Assembly: GCA_005882715.1 (NCBI GenBank)
Contig: VBEI01000125.1
Location: 1 to 26,355, forward strand
Length of the DNA: 26,355 nucleotides
Direction of reading: 5' to 3'
Source: Chloroflexota bacterium
Lineage (GTDB): Bacteria > Chloroflexota > Dehalococcoidia > SM23-28-2 > RBG-16-64-32
Within the stretch, counting starts at the first letter, position 1, and each line of letters begins with the position of its first letter. This document shows, in pieces, positions 13,548 to 20,639 of this stretch. The notes below the pieces were generated by a model, which had not been told where the DNA came from, did no database searches, and saw only the letters and a list, made by a program, of their open reading frames with translations. The position numbers were made by a program, and so were the translations under genes.

Positions 13548-14285
13548 TTACGAAGCTGCGGCCTGCTCGTGATCGGCTGCGATGGTGCCGGCTAGGGCGC
13601 GGACGACCTCTTCCATCGCATGCTTGGCGTCGCCGATAGCAGTGCCCTCCGGAAACGTCAGGAGGTTTCCAACTCGCGCCACCACGGGGGCAGGCTGTGA
13701 CCGGTTGGTCCCCGGAGGCAAGATCCGGCTGGCGCCCTCGATGTAGATCGGAAGCACCGGGACATTTTGCTGCACCGCAAGTATCGCCGGGCCGCCGTGG
13801 AATGGCAGAAGCTCGCCCGTACGCGAACGCTTCCCCTCAGGAAAGATAAGGAGAGACCACCCGTTGTGCAGCAGCCACTGCGAGTAGGCGAGCGCCTCGC
13901 GCCCGCCGCCGCGCGTGATGGGGAAGGCGTTGTAGCGCAGCGAATGCCACATCCCCTTGACGCGTTCGCGGTACATGCGGTCGGCGGCGGCGACAACCGC
14001 GGTGCGGTCGTAAATCGACGTGGGCAGAAGGGAGAGAACGATCACCGTGTCGAAGTGACTGGTGTGGTTCGCAATGATCAGCAGTGGGCTCTTGAGCGAA
14101 GCAAGATTCTCGCGGCCTTCGACCGTGAACGGGCGGCAGAACTTGCGAACGTGACTGTGGACGGTCCAGCGGCGGGCGAGGCGGCGGAGTACCCGTGCCC
14201 AAGGGCTGAGAGCCCACTTATGAGGTTTGACCTCCCGATGCGCGGATGCGTGCTGTCCACCCTGGGTGATGGATATGTCTGTCAC
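13548..14285 (-). CDS. 1-acyl-sn-glycerol-3-phosphate acyltransferase family protein (PlsC), copy 2
   Basis: A 245-residue paralogue of the acyltransferase at 12614-13390. It has NHTSHFDT with His74 and Asp79 at the same positions and FPEGKRSRTGE at 148. The start is GTG 14285 and not the TTG at 14291: GAGGAGG ends six bases before the GTG but touches the TTG. With GTG the catalytic residues take exactly the numbering of copy 1, which supports the choice. It lies 37 bases downstream of the winged-helix regulator on the same strand, so regulator and acyltransferase are likely one transcript. The 157-base gap to copy 1 shows no obvious terminator. Function as in copy 1, with the lipid substrate unproven. 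Confidence 0.92.
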   Translation of the reverse strand: MTDISITQGGQHASAHREVKPHKWALSPWARVLRRLARRWTVHSHVRKFCRPFTVEGRENLASLKSPLLIIANHTSHFDTVIVLSLLPTSIYDRTAVVAAADRMYRERVKGMWHSLRYNAFPITRGGGREALAYSQWLLHNGWSLLIFPEGKRSRTGELLPFHGGPAILAVQQNVPVLPIYIEGASRILPPGTNRSQPAPVVARVGNLLTFPEGTAIGDAKHAMEEVVRALAGTIAADHEQAAAS

Positions 14286-14322
14286 GGGCAACCTCCTCGG
14301 GGCGAATTAGGAGGGCTTTATT

Positions 14323-14625
14323 CTACGCCGTTGCGCGCCGCTCTTCCATCATGCGGCGCAGGGCAGTGATCATTTGGGCGATGTTCAGCTGCTGGTATAC
14401 GGGAAAGCTGAACAAGGCGCCTTCATTCACGGTGTATATGTTCCTGCGCCCCTCCCGCCGCTTCTGGATGAAGCCGCTAACCTCCAGATCGCGCACGATC
14501 TGGTAGACAGCGCGTTCGGTCAGGTCGGTGCCGCGGGCGATCTCGCGGAGGGTTGCTCGGGGGTTCTGAACAAGGTGCGTCAGGACGAGTCCGTAGTTGC
14601 TGAGGAAGTTCCATCTTTTAGCCAT
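14323..14625 (-). CDS. Small winged-helix transcriptional regulator
   Basis: A 100-residue DNA-binding protein consisting of one winged helix-turn-helix. Helices WNFLSNYGLVLTHLVQNP, TLREIARGTDLTERAVYQIV (recognition helix after the turn) and RDLEVSGFIQKRREGRRNIY (wing) are followed by a C-terminal helix for dimer contact (QQLNIAQMITALRRMM). It resembles ArsR/MarR-type small regulators. No Cys pair for metal sensing is seen, so the signal is unknown. GGGGGTG lies about six bases before ATG 14625. The gene is divergent from the ECF sigma gene, with two palindromes in the shared region. It leads the acyltransferase pair and may control membrane lipid genes, itself, and possibly the sigma factor. 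Confidence 0.85.
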   Translation of the reverse strand: MAKRWNFLSNYGLVLTHLVQNPRATLREIARGTDLTERAVYQIVRDLEVSGFIQKRREGRRNIYTVNEGALFSFPVYQQLNIAQMITALRRMMEERRATA

Positions 14626-14664
14626 GAGTCACCCCCGGATACACCGTCTCGATCAATTGAAGCT

Positions 14665-14677
14665 CGTTATCGTAACG
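14665..14677. promoter_or_regulatory. Inverted repeat CGTTA-TCG-TAACG, candidate operator
   Basis: A perfect 5+3+5 palindrome sits between the winged-helix start and the -35 box of the rightward promoter. On the minus strand it overlaps TACGAT (a -10 candidate with TTGGCC 16 bases upstream) that could serve the regulator gene. It is a plausible autoregulatory site. Palindromes of this length also occur by chance. Confidence 0.35.
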
Positions 14678-14684
14678 CATAGGG

Positions 14685-14714
14685 TTGACAGGCCAAGCGC
14701 GCTGCCGCTATAGT
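14685..14714 (+). promoter_or_regulatory. Strong sigma70-type promoter upstream of the ECF sigma gene
   Basis: A consensus -35 TTGACA (14685-14690), an 18-base spacer and TATAGT (14709-14714). Transcription would start near 14721 and run rightward to the ECF sigma gene with a leader of about 197 bases. Confidence 0.7.
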
Positions 14715-14732
14715 GGCTTCTGATTTATTGCA

Positions 14733-14744
14733 GAATTGCAATTC
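14733..14744. promoter_or_regulatory. 12-bp perfect palindrome GAATTGCAATTC, candidate operator
   Basis: It lies about 12 bases past the predicted transcription start, where a bound repressor would block elongation. The adjacent winged-helix regulator is the obvious candidate protein. No functional evidence. Confidence 0.45.
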
Positions 14745-14917
14745 CATAATGGTAAAGCAAACCACGGATATTATAACGCTAATGCGCGAAGTCCAAAACT
14801 ACTTTGCCCGATATCGATACCGAATTCAGGTGTCATTATGCTCATGACACCCACGCTTGTCCAGTAGGGCAAGCCTTTTCCCCGCAGGATTTTGAGGCAA
14901 CAAGCGCACCCCAACCG

Positions 14918-15478
14918 ATGACAACTTTGCGGCTCTTCAGCCCTCCTGCCAGCGACAGCCCCGTGCATGATCGCCGCACCAACAAGTTCGCCGATAAGTA
15001 CCGTCAGTTCTTCCCCCGTGTCTTCGCTTACGTCTACGGTCACACGCACAACGTGCACCTCGCCGAAGACCTGGTCGCAGACGTCTTCGAGCGCGCCTTC
15101 CTGAAGTCCGACACGCTGCGCAACGACGAGGCCTTCTCCACTTGGCTGTTCACGATCGCGCGCAACGTCATCATCAGCCACGCGCGCAAGCGACATCGGG
15201 AGACGGTGGTGGACCCGGACGTTCTCCGCGAAATCGCTCCCAGCGGGACTTCTGTCGAGGGAGACATCCTCCTGAGGGAGGAAATGCGGACGGTAAGCAG
15301 GTTGCTGCGGGACTTTCCGCAGCGCGAGCAGGACATCATTTCGCTCAAGTTCGACGCCGAGCTTACGAATGGGCAGATCGCTCAAATAATGAGCTTGAGC
15401 GAGCCAAACGTGCGCGTCATCCTGTTCCGAACGCTCCGGAAGCTGCGCGAGCAGATGGTCGCCGAGCGGCTGGCGTAG
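14918..15478 (+). CDS. ECF-type RNA polymerase sigma factor
   Basis: A 186-residue sigma factor with the two ECF regions. Sigma2 is at about residues 22-95, with YRQFFPRVFAYVYGHTHN, then AEDLVADVFERAFL and the -10-binding part AFSTWLFTIARNVIISHARK. A short acidic linker follows. Sigma4 is QREQDIISLKFDAELTNGQI, then SEPNVRVILFRTLRKL as the recognition helix. It would direct RNA polymerase to a special promoter set. No anti-sigma gene is next to it (the next gene is convergent fabI), so its control may lie at transcription, through the promoter and palindrome upstream. ATG 14918 was chosen. The frame is open to a TTG at 14804, but those 38 residues do not look like a sigma factor. No clear Shine-Dalgarno sequence is seen for ATG 14918. 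Confidence 0.9.
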   Translation: MTTLRLFSPPASDSPVHDRRTNKFADKYRQFFPRVFAYVYGHTHNVHLAEDLVADVFERAFLKSDTLRNDEAFSTWLFTIARNVIISHARKRHRETVVDPDVLREIAPSGTSVEGDILLREEMRTVSRLLRDFPQREQDIISLKFDAELTNGQIAQIMSLSEPNVRVILFRTLRKLREQMVAERLA

Positions 15479-15532
15479 TCCGGTCCTCTCAGCCCGCGGG
15501 CGCCGTCGTTTCTGCCAAACAAATTCCTCGAC

Positions 15533-16327
15533 TTACGAGCTGTCGTCCGCGATTGGCAGGCCGACGATATTATATCCGGCGTCTACGTAATGAACTTCGC
15601 CGGTGACACCGGCAGAGAGGTCAGAGCCGAGGTAGGCGGCAGCGTTGCCCACTTCTTCGATGCCGATGTTGCGGCGGAGCGGCGCGATCTCGCGGAAGCG
15701 AGAATGGAGGCCCTTAAAGCCGGAAACCCCGGCCGCGGACAGCGTACGGATGGGGCCGGCTGAGATGGCGTTCACGCGGATATGCTTCTCGCTCGCACCC
15801 AAGTCGAGCGCCAGGTAGCGCACGCTGGCCTCGAGAGCGGCTTTGGCGACGCCCATCACGTTGTAGTTGGGAAACGCTCGCACTGAGCCCAGGTAGGTAA
15901 GCGTGAGGATGGAGCTGTTATCGCGCATAATCGGGAGCGCCGCGTGGGCAACAGCGATGAGGGAGTAGACGCTGATATCCATCGCCAGGTGGAACCCCTC
16001 ACGCGAGGTTTCATGGAACCCTCCACTCAGCTCGTCGCGATTGGCGAAGGCAATGGAGTGCACGAGGATGTCGATCCCGCCGAAGGCCTGACGGGCCTTC
16101 TCCATTAACACCCTGATTTCCTCGTCGCTGGACACGTCACATGGCTCGACGAAGTCCACCCCAATAGAGGCGGCGAGCGGCTTGACGCGGCGCTCGAGCA
16201 CCTCGCCAGCGTAGCTGAGGCCGATCGTCGCGCCCTCGCGGTGGAGGGCTTGCGTGATGCCCCAAGCTATCGAGTGATCATTGGCGACGCCGAAGATGAG
16301 GGCGGTCTTGCCGTCAAGCAAGCCCAT
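15533..16327 (-). CDS. fabI: Enoyl-[acyl-carrier-protein] reductase (NADH), FabI
   Basis: The last reductive step of each fatty-acid elongation cycle: NADH-dependent reduction of trans-2-enoyl-ACP in the cytoplasm. It has 264 residues, usual for FabI. The dinucleotide-binding start IFGVANDHSIAWGITQAL is the FabI form of the Rossmann loop, and HSIAFANRDELSGGF is also typical. The catalytic tyrosine-lysine motif is in YLGSVRAFPNYNVMGVAK, with Y-X6-K intact. The C-terminal AGPIRTLSAAGVSGF forms the substrate-binding loop. The ATG overlaps the stop of the CoA-transferase gene by one base (TAATG), so translation is coupled. Placement in this cluster links fatty-acid synthesis with acyl-CoA turnover and deacylation. 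Confidence 0.97.
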   Translation of the reverse strand: MGLLDGKTALIFGVANDHSIAWGITQALHREGATIGLSYAGEVLERRVKPLAASIGVDFVEPCDVSSDEEIRVLMEKARQAFGGIDILVHSIAFANRDELSGGFHETSREGFHLAMDISVYSLIAVAHAALPIMRDNSSILTLTYLGSVRAFPNYNVMGVAKAALEASVRYLALDLGASEKHIRVNAISAGPIRTLSAAGVSGFKGLHSRFREIAPLRRNIGIEEVGNAAAYLGSDLSAGVTGEVHYVDAGYNIVGLPIADDSS

Positions 16328-17577
16328 TATCCGGCACCAGCCTTGTCAGTTACTCGAACTCCGATCACGCCCTGATCCCGTAGGCTGCCTATTTCTTCCC
16401 ACGACAGCCCCGCTTGTAACAGCACCTCTTCCGTGTGCTGACCGAACTCAGGCGCCGGTGTTCGAATCGTCCCGGGCGTGGCGCTGAGGTTGACGGCCGG
16501 GGCGACGATAGGAAGCGGGCCGTGGACCGGGTGGTCAAGCGTCGTAAACATTCCGTTCTCGATGATTTGCGCGTCGTTCTCGAGGTCGCGGTATTCGCTA
16601 ACTACTTCGAAGAGGAAGTCGTACCTTCGGAAGAGGTCACGCCAGAAGGCGGATGGTTTCGTAGCGAAGATGCCATCGAGGCGGGTGATGAGCTGCATGA
16701 GGTCGGTGGCATTGGTGCGCATCCACTCGAGGCCGAGGCGTTCGGGCTCGAGCCACTCGCGCGTCGCTTCGTGAATCGCTTCGCGGAAGGGCGGCCAGTA
16801 GCGGCCGAACTGTGGCATTCCGATCATCAGCCACTTGCCGTCGCCCGCCTTGTATTGGTTCCAGAGCGGACTCGTTAGCCCGCGAGGGATGCGAGGGACC
16901 GGGGAGCCGCCGTAGTTGCCGGACATCAGGTAGCTCGTAATGTTGAACGCTTGCGCCGCGATCTGGCCCTGAAGAAGCGAGCCATCGACCATTTGACCTT
17001 CGCCGGTGCGCTCACGGTGGAAGAGGGCGAGGACGATCCCGTATGCGAGGAGGAAGGCGCTGGTCTGATCGGCCATGCCGCCGAAGGTCCGGGTCGGTGG
17101 ATCGTCGGGCTCGCCCGTGACGCTCATGAGGCCGCCGCGGGCCTGCGCTAGCGGGTCGAGCGCCGGACGCTGGGCGTCAGGTCCCTTCAAGCCGAAACCG
17201 GATGCCTGGCAGTAGATGAGGCGTGGGTTCAGATTGGAGAGGGTCATATAGTCAATGCCAAGGCGATCGCAGACGCCGGGGCGGAAGTTTTGGACGACGA
17301 CGTCGGCAGTCTCAACCAGGCGGTAGAAGACCCTCTGGCCCGCTTCGGCCTTCAGGTCAAGCACAATGCCGCGCTTGTTCCGGTTGTGCGTCTCGAAGTA
17401 AGCGTTCGGGCCATTGTCGCCGACATCGTAGCGGACGAGCGAGCGGCCGGGGTCAGGCGATTCGGAGCCCTCGACCTTGATGACGTCAGCGCCCCAGTCG
17501 GCAAGCATAGCCGTGGCCATCGGGCCCTGCTGCCAGATCGTGAGATCGAGGACACGGATGCCTTCGAGGGCCTTCAT
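16327..17577 (-). CDS. CoA transferase, family III (CaiB/BaiF type)
   Basis: A 416-residue family III CoA transferase that moves CoA between two carboxylic acids, as in carnitine, bile-acid or formyl-CoA pathways. The N-terminal ALEGIRVLDLT, then GPMATAMLADWGADVIKVEG and NRNKRGIVLDLK, are signature stretches. The catalytic aspartate is expected in the GGMADQTSAFLLAYG stretch, the usual position after the first 165 or so residues. The C-terminal part has HPVHGPLPIVAPAVNLSATP, typical of the small domain. The start is ATG 17577 (MKALEG); a TTG four codons upstream is less likely. There is no strong Shine-Dalgarno sequence. The stop overlaps the FabI start. The substrate is unknown; the acyl-CoA genes nearby suggest a fatty or branched acid. 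Confidence 0.92.
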   Translation of the reverse strand: MKALEGIRVLDLTIWQQGPMATAMLADWGADVIKVEGSESPDPGRSLVRYDVGDNGPNAYFETHNRNKRGIVLDLKAEAGQRVFYRLVETADVVVQNFRPGVCDRLGIDYMTLSNLNPRLIYCQASGFGLKGPDAQRPALDPLAQARGGLMSVTGEPDDPPTRTFGGMADQTSAFLLAYGIVLALFHRERTGEGQMVDGSLLQGQIAAQAFNITSYLMSGNYGGSPVPRIPRGLTSPLWNQYKAGDGKWLMIGMPQFGRYWPPFREAIHEATREWLEPERLGLEWMRTNATDLMQLITRLDGIFATKPSAFWRDLFRRYDFLFEVVSEYRDLENDAQIIENGMFTTLDHPVHGPLPIVAPAVNLSATPGTIRTPAPEFGQHTEEVLLQAGLSWEEIGSLRDQGVIGVRVTDKAGAG

Positions 17578-17614
17578 TTCGGATTGCAAGATAGCACAGG
17601 CGCTCCGGCGAAGC

Positions 17615-18421
17615 CTATCGGGCGGCCCTCAGCTTCTCGACTACCAGCGGCAGCGTTTCACCGGCAGGCCCGCGCAGGACTACATCACAGAGGCCGGTCA
17701 GCGGCGTCTCGTTCGGGTTGACTTCAATGAGGGAGCCGCCGGCCGACTTAACGTCGACGGGAAACTGTGCGGCCGGGTAGACAACGGCGCTGGTGCCGAC
17801 AAGAAGCATGCAATCGCACATTTGGCTCTGGTTAATGCAATCGTCGAGGGCATCTCGGGGGATGGGTTCGCCAAACATCACCGTATCGCCTTTGACGATG
17901 CCGGCGGTGCAGTCGGGGCACTTGGGCGGAAGTTCATCGAGCAGAAAGCCTTCGACCGGCCAACGCTGGTTGCAGAGCACACAGCGAAGCTTGGTGCGGT
18001 TGCCATGGATCTCGGTGATAGCCTGACTGCCGGCGAGCTGGTGCAGGTTATCGATATTCTGAGTGATGATGTGCTTGAGGCGGCCCATCTCCTCCATGTC
18101 GCGCAGGGCGAGGTGACCGGGGTTGGGCACCGCCGTTTCGAGAGCCTGAACGAGCTCGCCGAGGCGGTTGGCGCGGTCCCGGCGCATCTCCCACCAGCGT
18201 TTCGGGTCCTCGACGAATCGCTCGTAATCGCGGAGATCGGGCTCGCCGTGCTTGGTCCAGAGACCCTCCGGCCCGCGGAAAGTAGGGACGCCGCTTTCGG
18301 CCGACAGCCCGGCGCCGACCAGTGCCACCACATGCCGTGAGGCGGCGATCAGGCGCGCCGCCTCTTCGATGGCCTGTTCGAGAGCTTCCCCCCGCTCGCC
18401 AGGAGGCTCTCGAAGGGTCAT
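17615..18421 (-). CDS. cobB: NAD-dependent protein deacylase, sirtuin family
   Basis: A 268-residue Sir2-family enzyme that removes acyl groups from lysines using NAD. The NAD-binding loop reads LVGAGLSAESGVPTFRG. TQNIDNLHQLAG is followed by the catalytic histidine in EIHGNRTKL. The zinc site is CVLC (first pair) and CPDC (second pair), present as CxxC...CxxC. VKGDTVMFGEPIP and LLVGTSAVVYPAAQ complete the fold. All key residues are present. The ATG overlaps the preceding yjbQ stop in ATGA (18421-18418), so the two are translationally coupled. Sirtuins often balance protein acylation by acyl-CoA, which suits this neighbourhood. Whether it deacetylates or removes longer acyls is not visible here. 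Confidence 0.95.
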   Translation of the reverse strand: MTLREPPGERGEALEQAIEEAARLIAASRHVVALVGAGLSAESGVPTFRGPEGLWTKHGEPDLRDYERFVEDPKRWWEMRRDRANRLGELVQALETAVPNPGHLALRDMEEMGRLKHIITQNIDNLHQLAGSQAITEIHGNRTKLRCVLCNQRWPVEGFLLDELPPKCPDCTAGIVKGDTVMFGEPIPRDALDDCINQSQMCDCMLLVGTSAVVYPAAQFPVDVKSAGGSLIEVNPNETPLTGLCDVVLRGPAGETLPLVVEKLRAAR

Positions 18422-18816
18422 TCCGCCACCACGCTGACAAGCACCGTCCGCTCGCGCGGGCCGTCGAATTCTGCGAGGAATATCCCCTGCCAGCGGCCGA
18501 GAGCGAGGCGTCCGTTTTCGACCGGGATCGCCGCCGATTGCCCGACAAGGCTTGCTTTAATGTGCGCGTGCGCGTTGCCCTCAGCATGGCGGTAGTCCGC
18601 GTTGGCCGGAACGAGCTCGTCGAGCCGCGAGATCAGATCGACGCAGACATCCGGGTCGGCGTTCTCATTGATGATGATCCCCGCCGTCGTGTGAGGCGAG
18701 TAGATGTGGCAGACGCCATCGTAGACGTGCATTTCGCGCACCGCAGTGGCCACGCGCTCCGTGATATCGAGCAGTTCCTGATAATCGCCGGTGCGGACGT
18801 TGATGCGCCTGGGCAG
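18418..18816 (-). CDS. yjbQ: YjbQ family protein (UPF0047), probably CTG start
   Basis: A 132-residue UPF0047 protein, a family with thiamine-phosphate-synthase-like side activity in E. coli YjbQ but no sure role. It carries the family blocks YSPHTTAGIIINENADPD, then YRHAEGNAHAHIKASLVG and LALGRWQGIFLAEFDGPR, with the His residues of the metal or active site. Start choice: no ATG, GTG or TTG lies at the right place. AAAGGAGG (18830-18823) is followed after six bases by CTG 18816, in frame, giving the usual family length. A TATAAT box at 18844-18839 puts the transcription start near 18832, so codons further upstream would not be transcribed. It is the first gene of the yjbQ - sirtuin - CoA transferase - fabI run. 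Confidence 0.85.
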   Translation of the reverse strand: MPRRINVRTGDYQELLDITERVATAVREMHVYDGVCHIYSPHTTAGIIINENADPDVCVDLISRLDELVPANADYRHAEGNAHAHIKASLVGQSAAIPVENGRLALGRWQGIFLAEFDGPRERTVLVSVVAE

Positions 18817-18822
18817 GGCGGT

Positions 18823-18844
18823 CCTCCTTTGCGGAGAGATTATA
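18823..18844 (-). promoter_or_regulatory. -10 box TATAAT and strong Shine-Dalgarno sequence of the yjbQ operon
   Basis: TATAAT at 18844-18839, no clear -35 (TTCTGT 17 bases upstream is poor), and AAAGGAGG at 18830-18823. The transcript would start about 9 bases before the CTG start region's ribosome site, giving a very short leader. This promoter would serve the four-gene run to fabI. Confidence 0.55.
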
Positions 18845-19009
18845 ACGTGCTCGGTACGTGGACAGAACGCGCGATCATTCTCTGGATTACGCGCGGACTT
18901 CACGCGCAACCATTCAGGTCATTGACGAACTCTAATCCTTCTCCAAGCTGCTCTTAATTTTTGACTCCTACCCTTACTTCAAGGAAGCACAAGAGGAGGA
19001 GGTAAATCG

Positions 19010-19234
19010 ATGAGCAAATTCAGAAACCCTGAGACGCCCCGTCGCCGGGCGCGCTTCAGGCTCGCGGCATGCCGGCGCTGCGGCGGAGACGCCTTCCTGG
19101 ACCTCACTGACGGCGGAGAATGGCGCTGCCTTCAGTGCGCCCGGACAGTCTCCGACGATCAGAGCGCCTATGGAGCCGCAGCCACGTCTCGCGCTCTCTA
19201 TTTCAAGGAGGTGGCCGGGCGACCGGCCGCATAA
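19010..19234 (+). CDS. Small zinc-ribbon protein
   Basis: A 74-residue basic protein with two CxxC pairs (CRRCGG and CLQC, in the order LAACRRCGGDAFLDLTDGG then WRCLQCARTV). Four cysteines in two pairs about 20 residues apart make a zinc ribbon, which binds zinc and commonly DNA, RNA or a protein partner. The start is secure: AGGAGGAGG precedes ATG 19010 by about eight bases. The gene ends 13 bases before the HtrA-type protease, itself with AAGGAGG, so both are likely one transcript. I do not recognise a more precise family. A role as a small regulator or cofactor of the operon is an inference. Confidence 0.75.
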   Translation: MSKFRNPETPRRRARFRLAACRRCGGDAFLDLTDGGEWRCLQCARTVSDDQSAYGAAATSRALYFKEVAGRPAA

Positions 19235-19247
19235 GGAGGACTGACCA

Positions 19248-20426
19248 ATGTTTGTACGGAGTGTTGCCGCGGTCGCTGTTACAGCTGCGGTTATCGGTAG
19301 CGTTGCGGGGGTTGCCGGCACGAAGCTACTCGACGGCGGATCCAGCGGCGGCACAACTACGTCCGCCACTACAACGACCGCAAATTCTAGCTCTGACTCG
19401 ACCCAGTCGCAGCAGGCGGCCCTTTCCAGCGAGTGCCTCAGCGCAGCCGACATCTATCAGAATGTGAGCCCATCTGTTGTTGAGATTACGAGCACTCTCC
19501 AGTCCGGCGGTCCATTCGGACAACAGGCGCAGGGCACCGGCTCCGGGATCGTTATTGATACAGACGGCCGGATCCTTACGAACAATCACGTGATTGACGG
19601 TGCGCAAAGCATACAAGTGCGCTTCGCGGATGGGTCGACCTCCTCCGCGAAAGTCCTCGGCAGCGACCCTGCCAATGATCTTGCAGTCATACAAGTAACC
19701 GATTCTGGGCTTCAGTTACATCCCGCACAGCTGGGTGATTCGGAGGCGCTGCGGGTTGGCGACGCGGTCCTGGCAATCGGTAACCCATTCAACTTGGAGA
19801 GCACGCTGACCCAGGGTATCGTAAGTGCGACGGGCCGGACCTACAGCACCGGCGCGAACACGCGGCCGATAAGGAACATGATTCAGACCGACGCGGCGGT
19901 AAACCCCGGCAACTCGGGAGGGCCACTCCTGAACTGCCACGGCGAAGTAATCGGCATCAACACGCTGCTGGAAAACCCGACCGGCGATAACGTGAACGTC
20001 GGCGTGGCCTTTGCGGTGGCGATCAACACTGCCAAGCAATCGATATCGCAGATGGAGTCCGGTCAGGCGGTGAGTCACCCGTGGCTGGGGATTGCCGGAG
20101 TGGACATCACGCCCGCCGTCGCGAAGGAAGCCAGCATCGACGCGCAAAAGGGCGTCTATGTCACTCTCGTGTCGGCTGGTGGACCCGCCTCGAAAGCCGG
20201 CCTTAAGGGCGCCTTCACTTCTCAGAACCAGGCAACCTCAAGCTCAACGGTCCGGTCGGGTGGGGATGTGATCACTGCGGTTGATGGCAAGGAAGTTTCC
20301 ACGCTCGAACAGCTCGCCGGGTACCTGGACGAAAACAAGAAACCCGGAGACAGCGTTGAGTTGACCTTAGTCCGCGGCGGGACAGAAATGTCGGTGCAGG
20401 TGCAGCTAGCGGAATGGCCGTCGTAG
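19248..20426 (+). CDS. htrA: HtrA/DegP-like serine protease with PDZ domain
   Basis: A 392-residue envelope protease of the HtrA family, which degrades or refolds damaged exported proteins. An N-terminal hydrophobic segment (about VRSVAAVAVTAAVIGSVAGV) acts as membrane anchor or signal. A Ser/Thr-rich linker follows. The trypsin-like domain has the full triad His114 (NNHVIDG), Asp144 (NDLAVIQV) and Ser223 (GNSGGPLL). The C-terminal PDZ domain starts near SHPWLGIAGVDITPAVAKEA and includes GDVITAVDGKEVSTLEQLAG. AAGGAGG lies eight bases before ATG 19248. A rho-independent-like hairpin follows at 20446-20479. The next genes encode a two-component system, which fits an envelope-stress unit. Control of the protease by that system is inferred from position. 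Confidence 0.96.
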   Translation: MFVRSVAAVAVTAAVIGSVAGVAGTKLLDGGSSGGTTTSATTTTANSSSDSTQSQQAALSSECLSAADIYQNVSPSVVEITSTLQSGGPFGQQAQGTGSGIVIDTDGRILTNNHVIDGAQSIQVRFADGSTSSAKVLGSDPANDLAVIQVTDSGLQLHPAQLGDSEALRVGDAVLAIGNPFNLESTLTQGIVSATGRTYSTGANTRPIRNMIQTDAAVNPGNSGGPLLNCHGEVIGINTLLENPTGDNVNVGVAFAVAINTAKQSISQMESGQAVSHPWLGIAGVDITPAVAKEASIDAQKGVYVTLVSAGGPASKAGLKGAFTSQNQATSSSTVRSGGDVITAVDGKEVSTLEQLAGYLDENKKPGDSVELTLVRGGTEMSVQVQLAEWPS

Positions 20427-20445
20427 CCGAGTACGATGACCGAGT

Positions 20446-20479
20446 CCGCGTGGGGAGGGCTGAACCCCTCCCCACGCGG
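20446..20479 (+). terminator. Intrinsic-type transcription terminator hairpin after htrA
   Basis: A perfect 14-base stem, CCGCGTGGGGAGGG (20446-20459) with its complement at 20466-20479, and a six-base loop. It is very GC-rich but has no run of T after it, so it may act with Rho or as an mRNA end stabiliser. It separates htrA from the two-component genes. The remaining gap to 20639 shows no further clear signal. Confidence 0.75.
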
Positions 20480-20639
20480 CTCTGGGAGTCAGGCTACAAC
20501 CCGAAGCGGCTCCCGCCCAACGAGCGGCCCACGTCAACGAAGCGTCACCAGAGATGATCCTCCACCGCCCCCCTAAACATCGAACTCCAATCATTCTTTA
20601 ATATTGAACGTGGAAACTAAGATTACGGGGCAAGCTGTC

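Noticed and set aside
14804..14917. Upstream in-frame extension of the ECF sigma gene from a TTG.
   Set aside because: Residues do not resemble a sigma factor and no ribosome site precedes the TTG.
15492..15501. Palindrome GCCCGCGGGC between convergent ECF sigma and fabI genes.
   Set aside because: Too short to claim a bidirectional terminator in such GC-rich DNA.
17477..18340. Long plus-strand frame opposite the sirtuin and CoA-transferase genes.
   Set aside because: It overlaps two clearly recognisable genes and shows no known motif.
18961..18966. TTGACT as a -35 box for the zinc-ribbon/htrA transcript.
   Set aside because: No acceptable -10 box at the expected distance.
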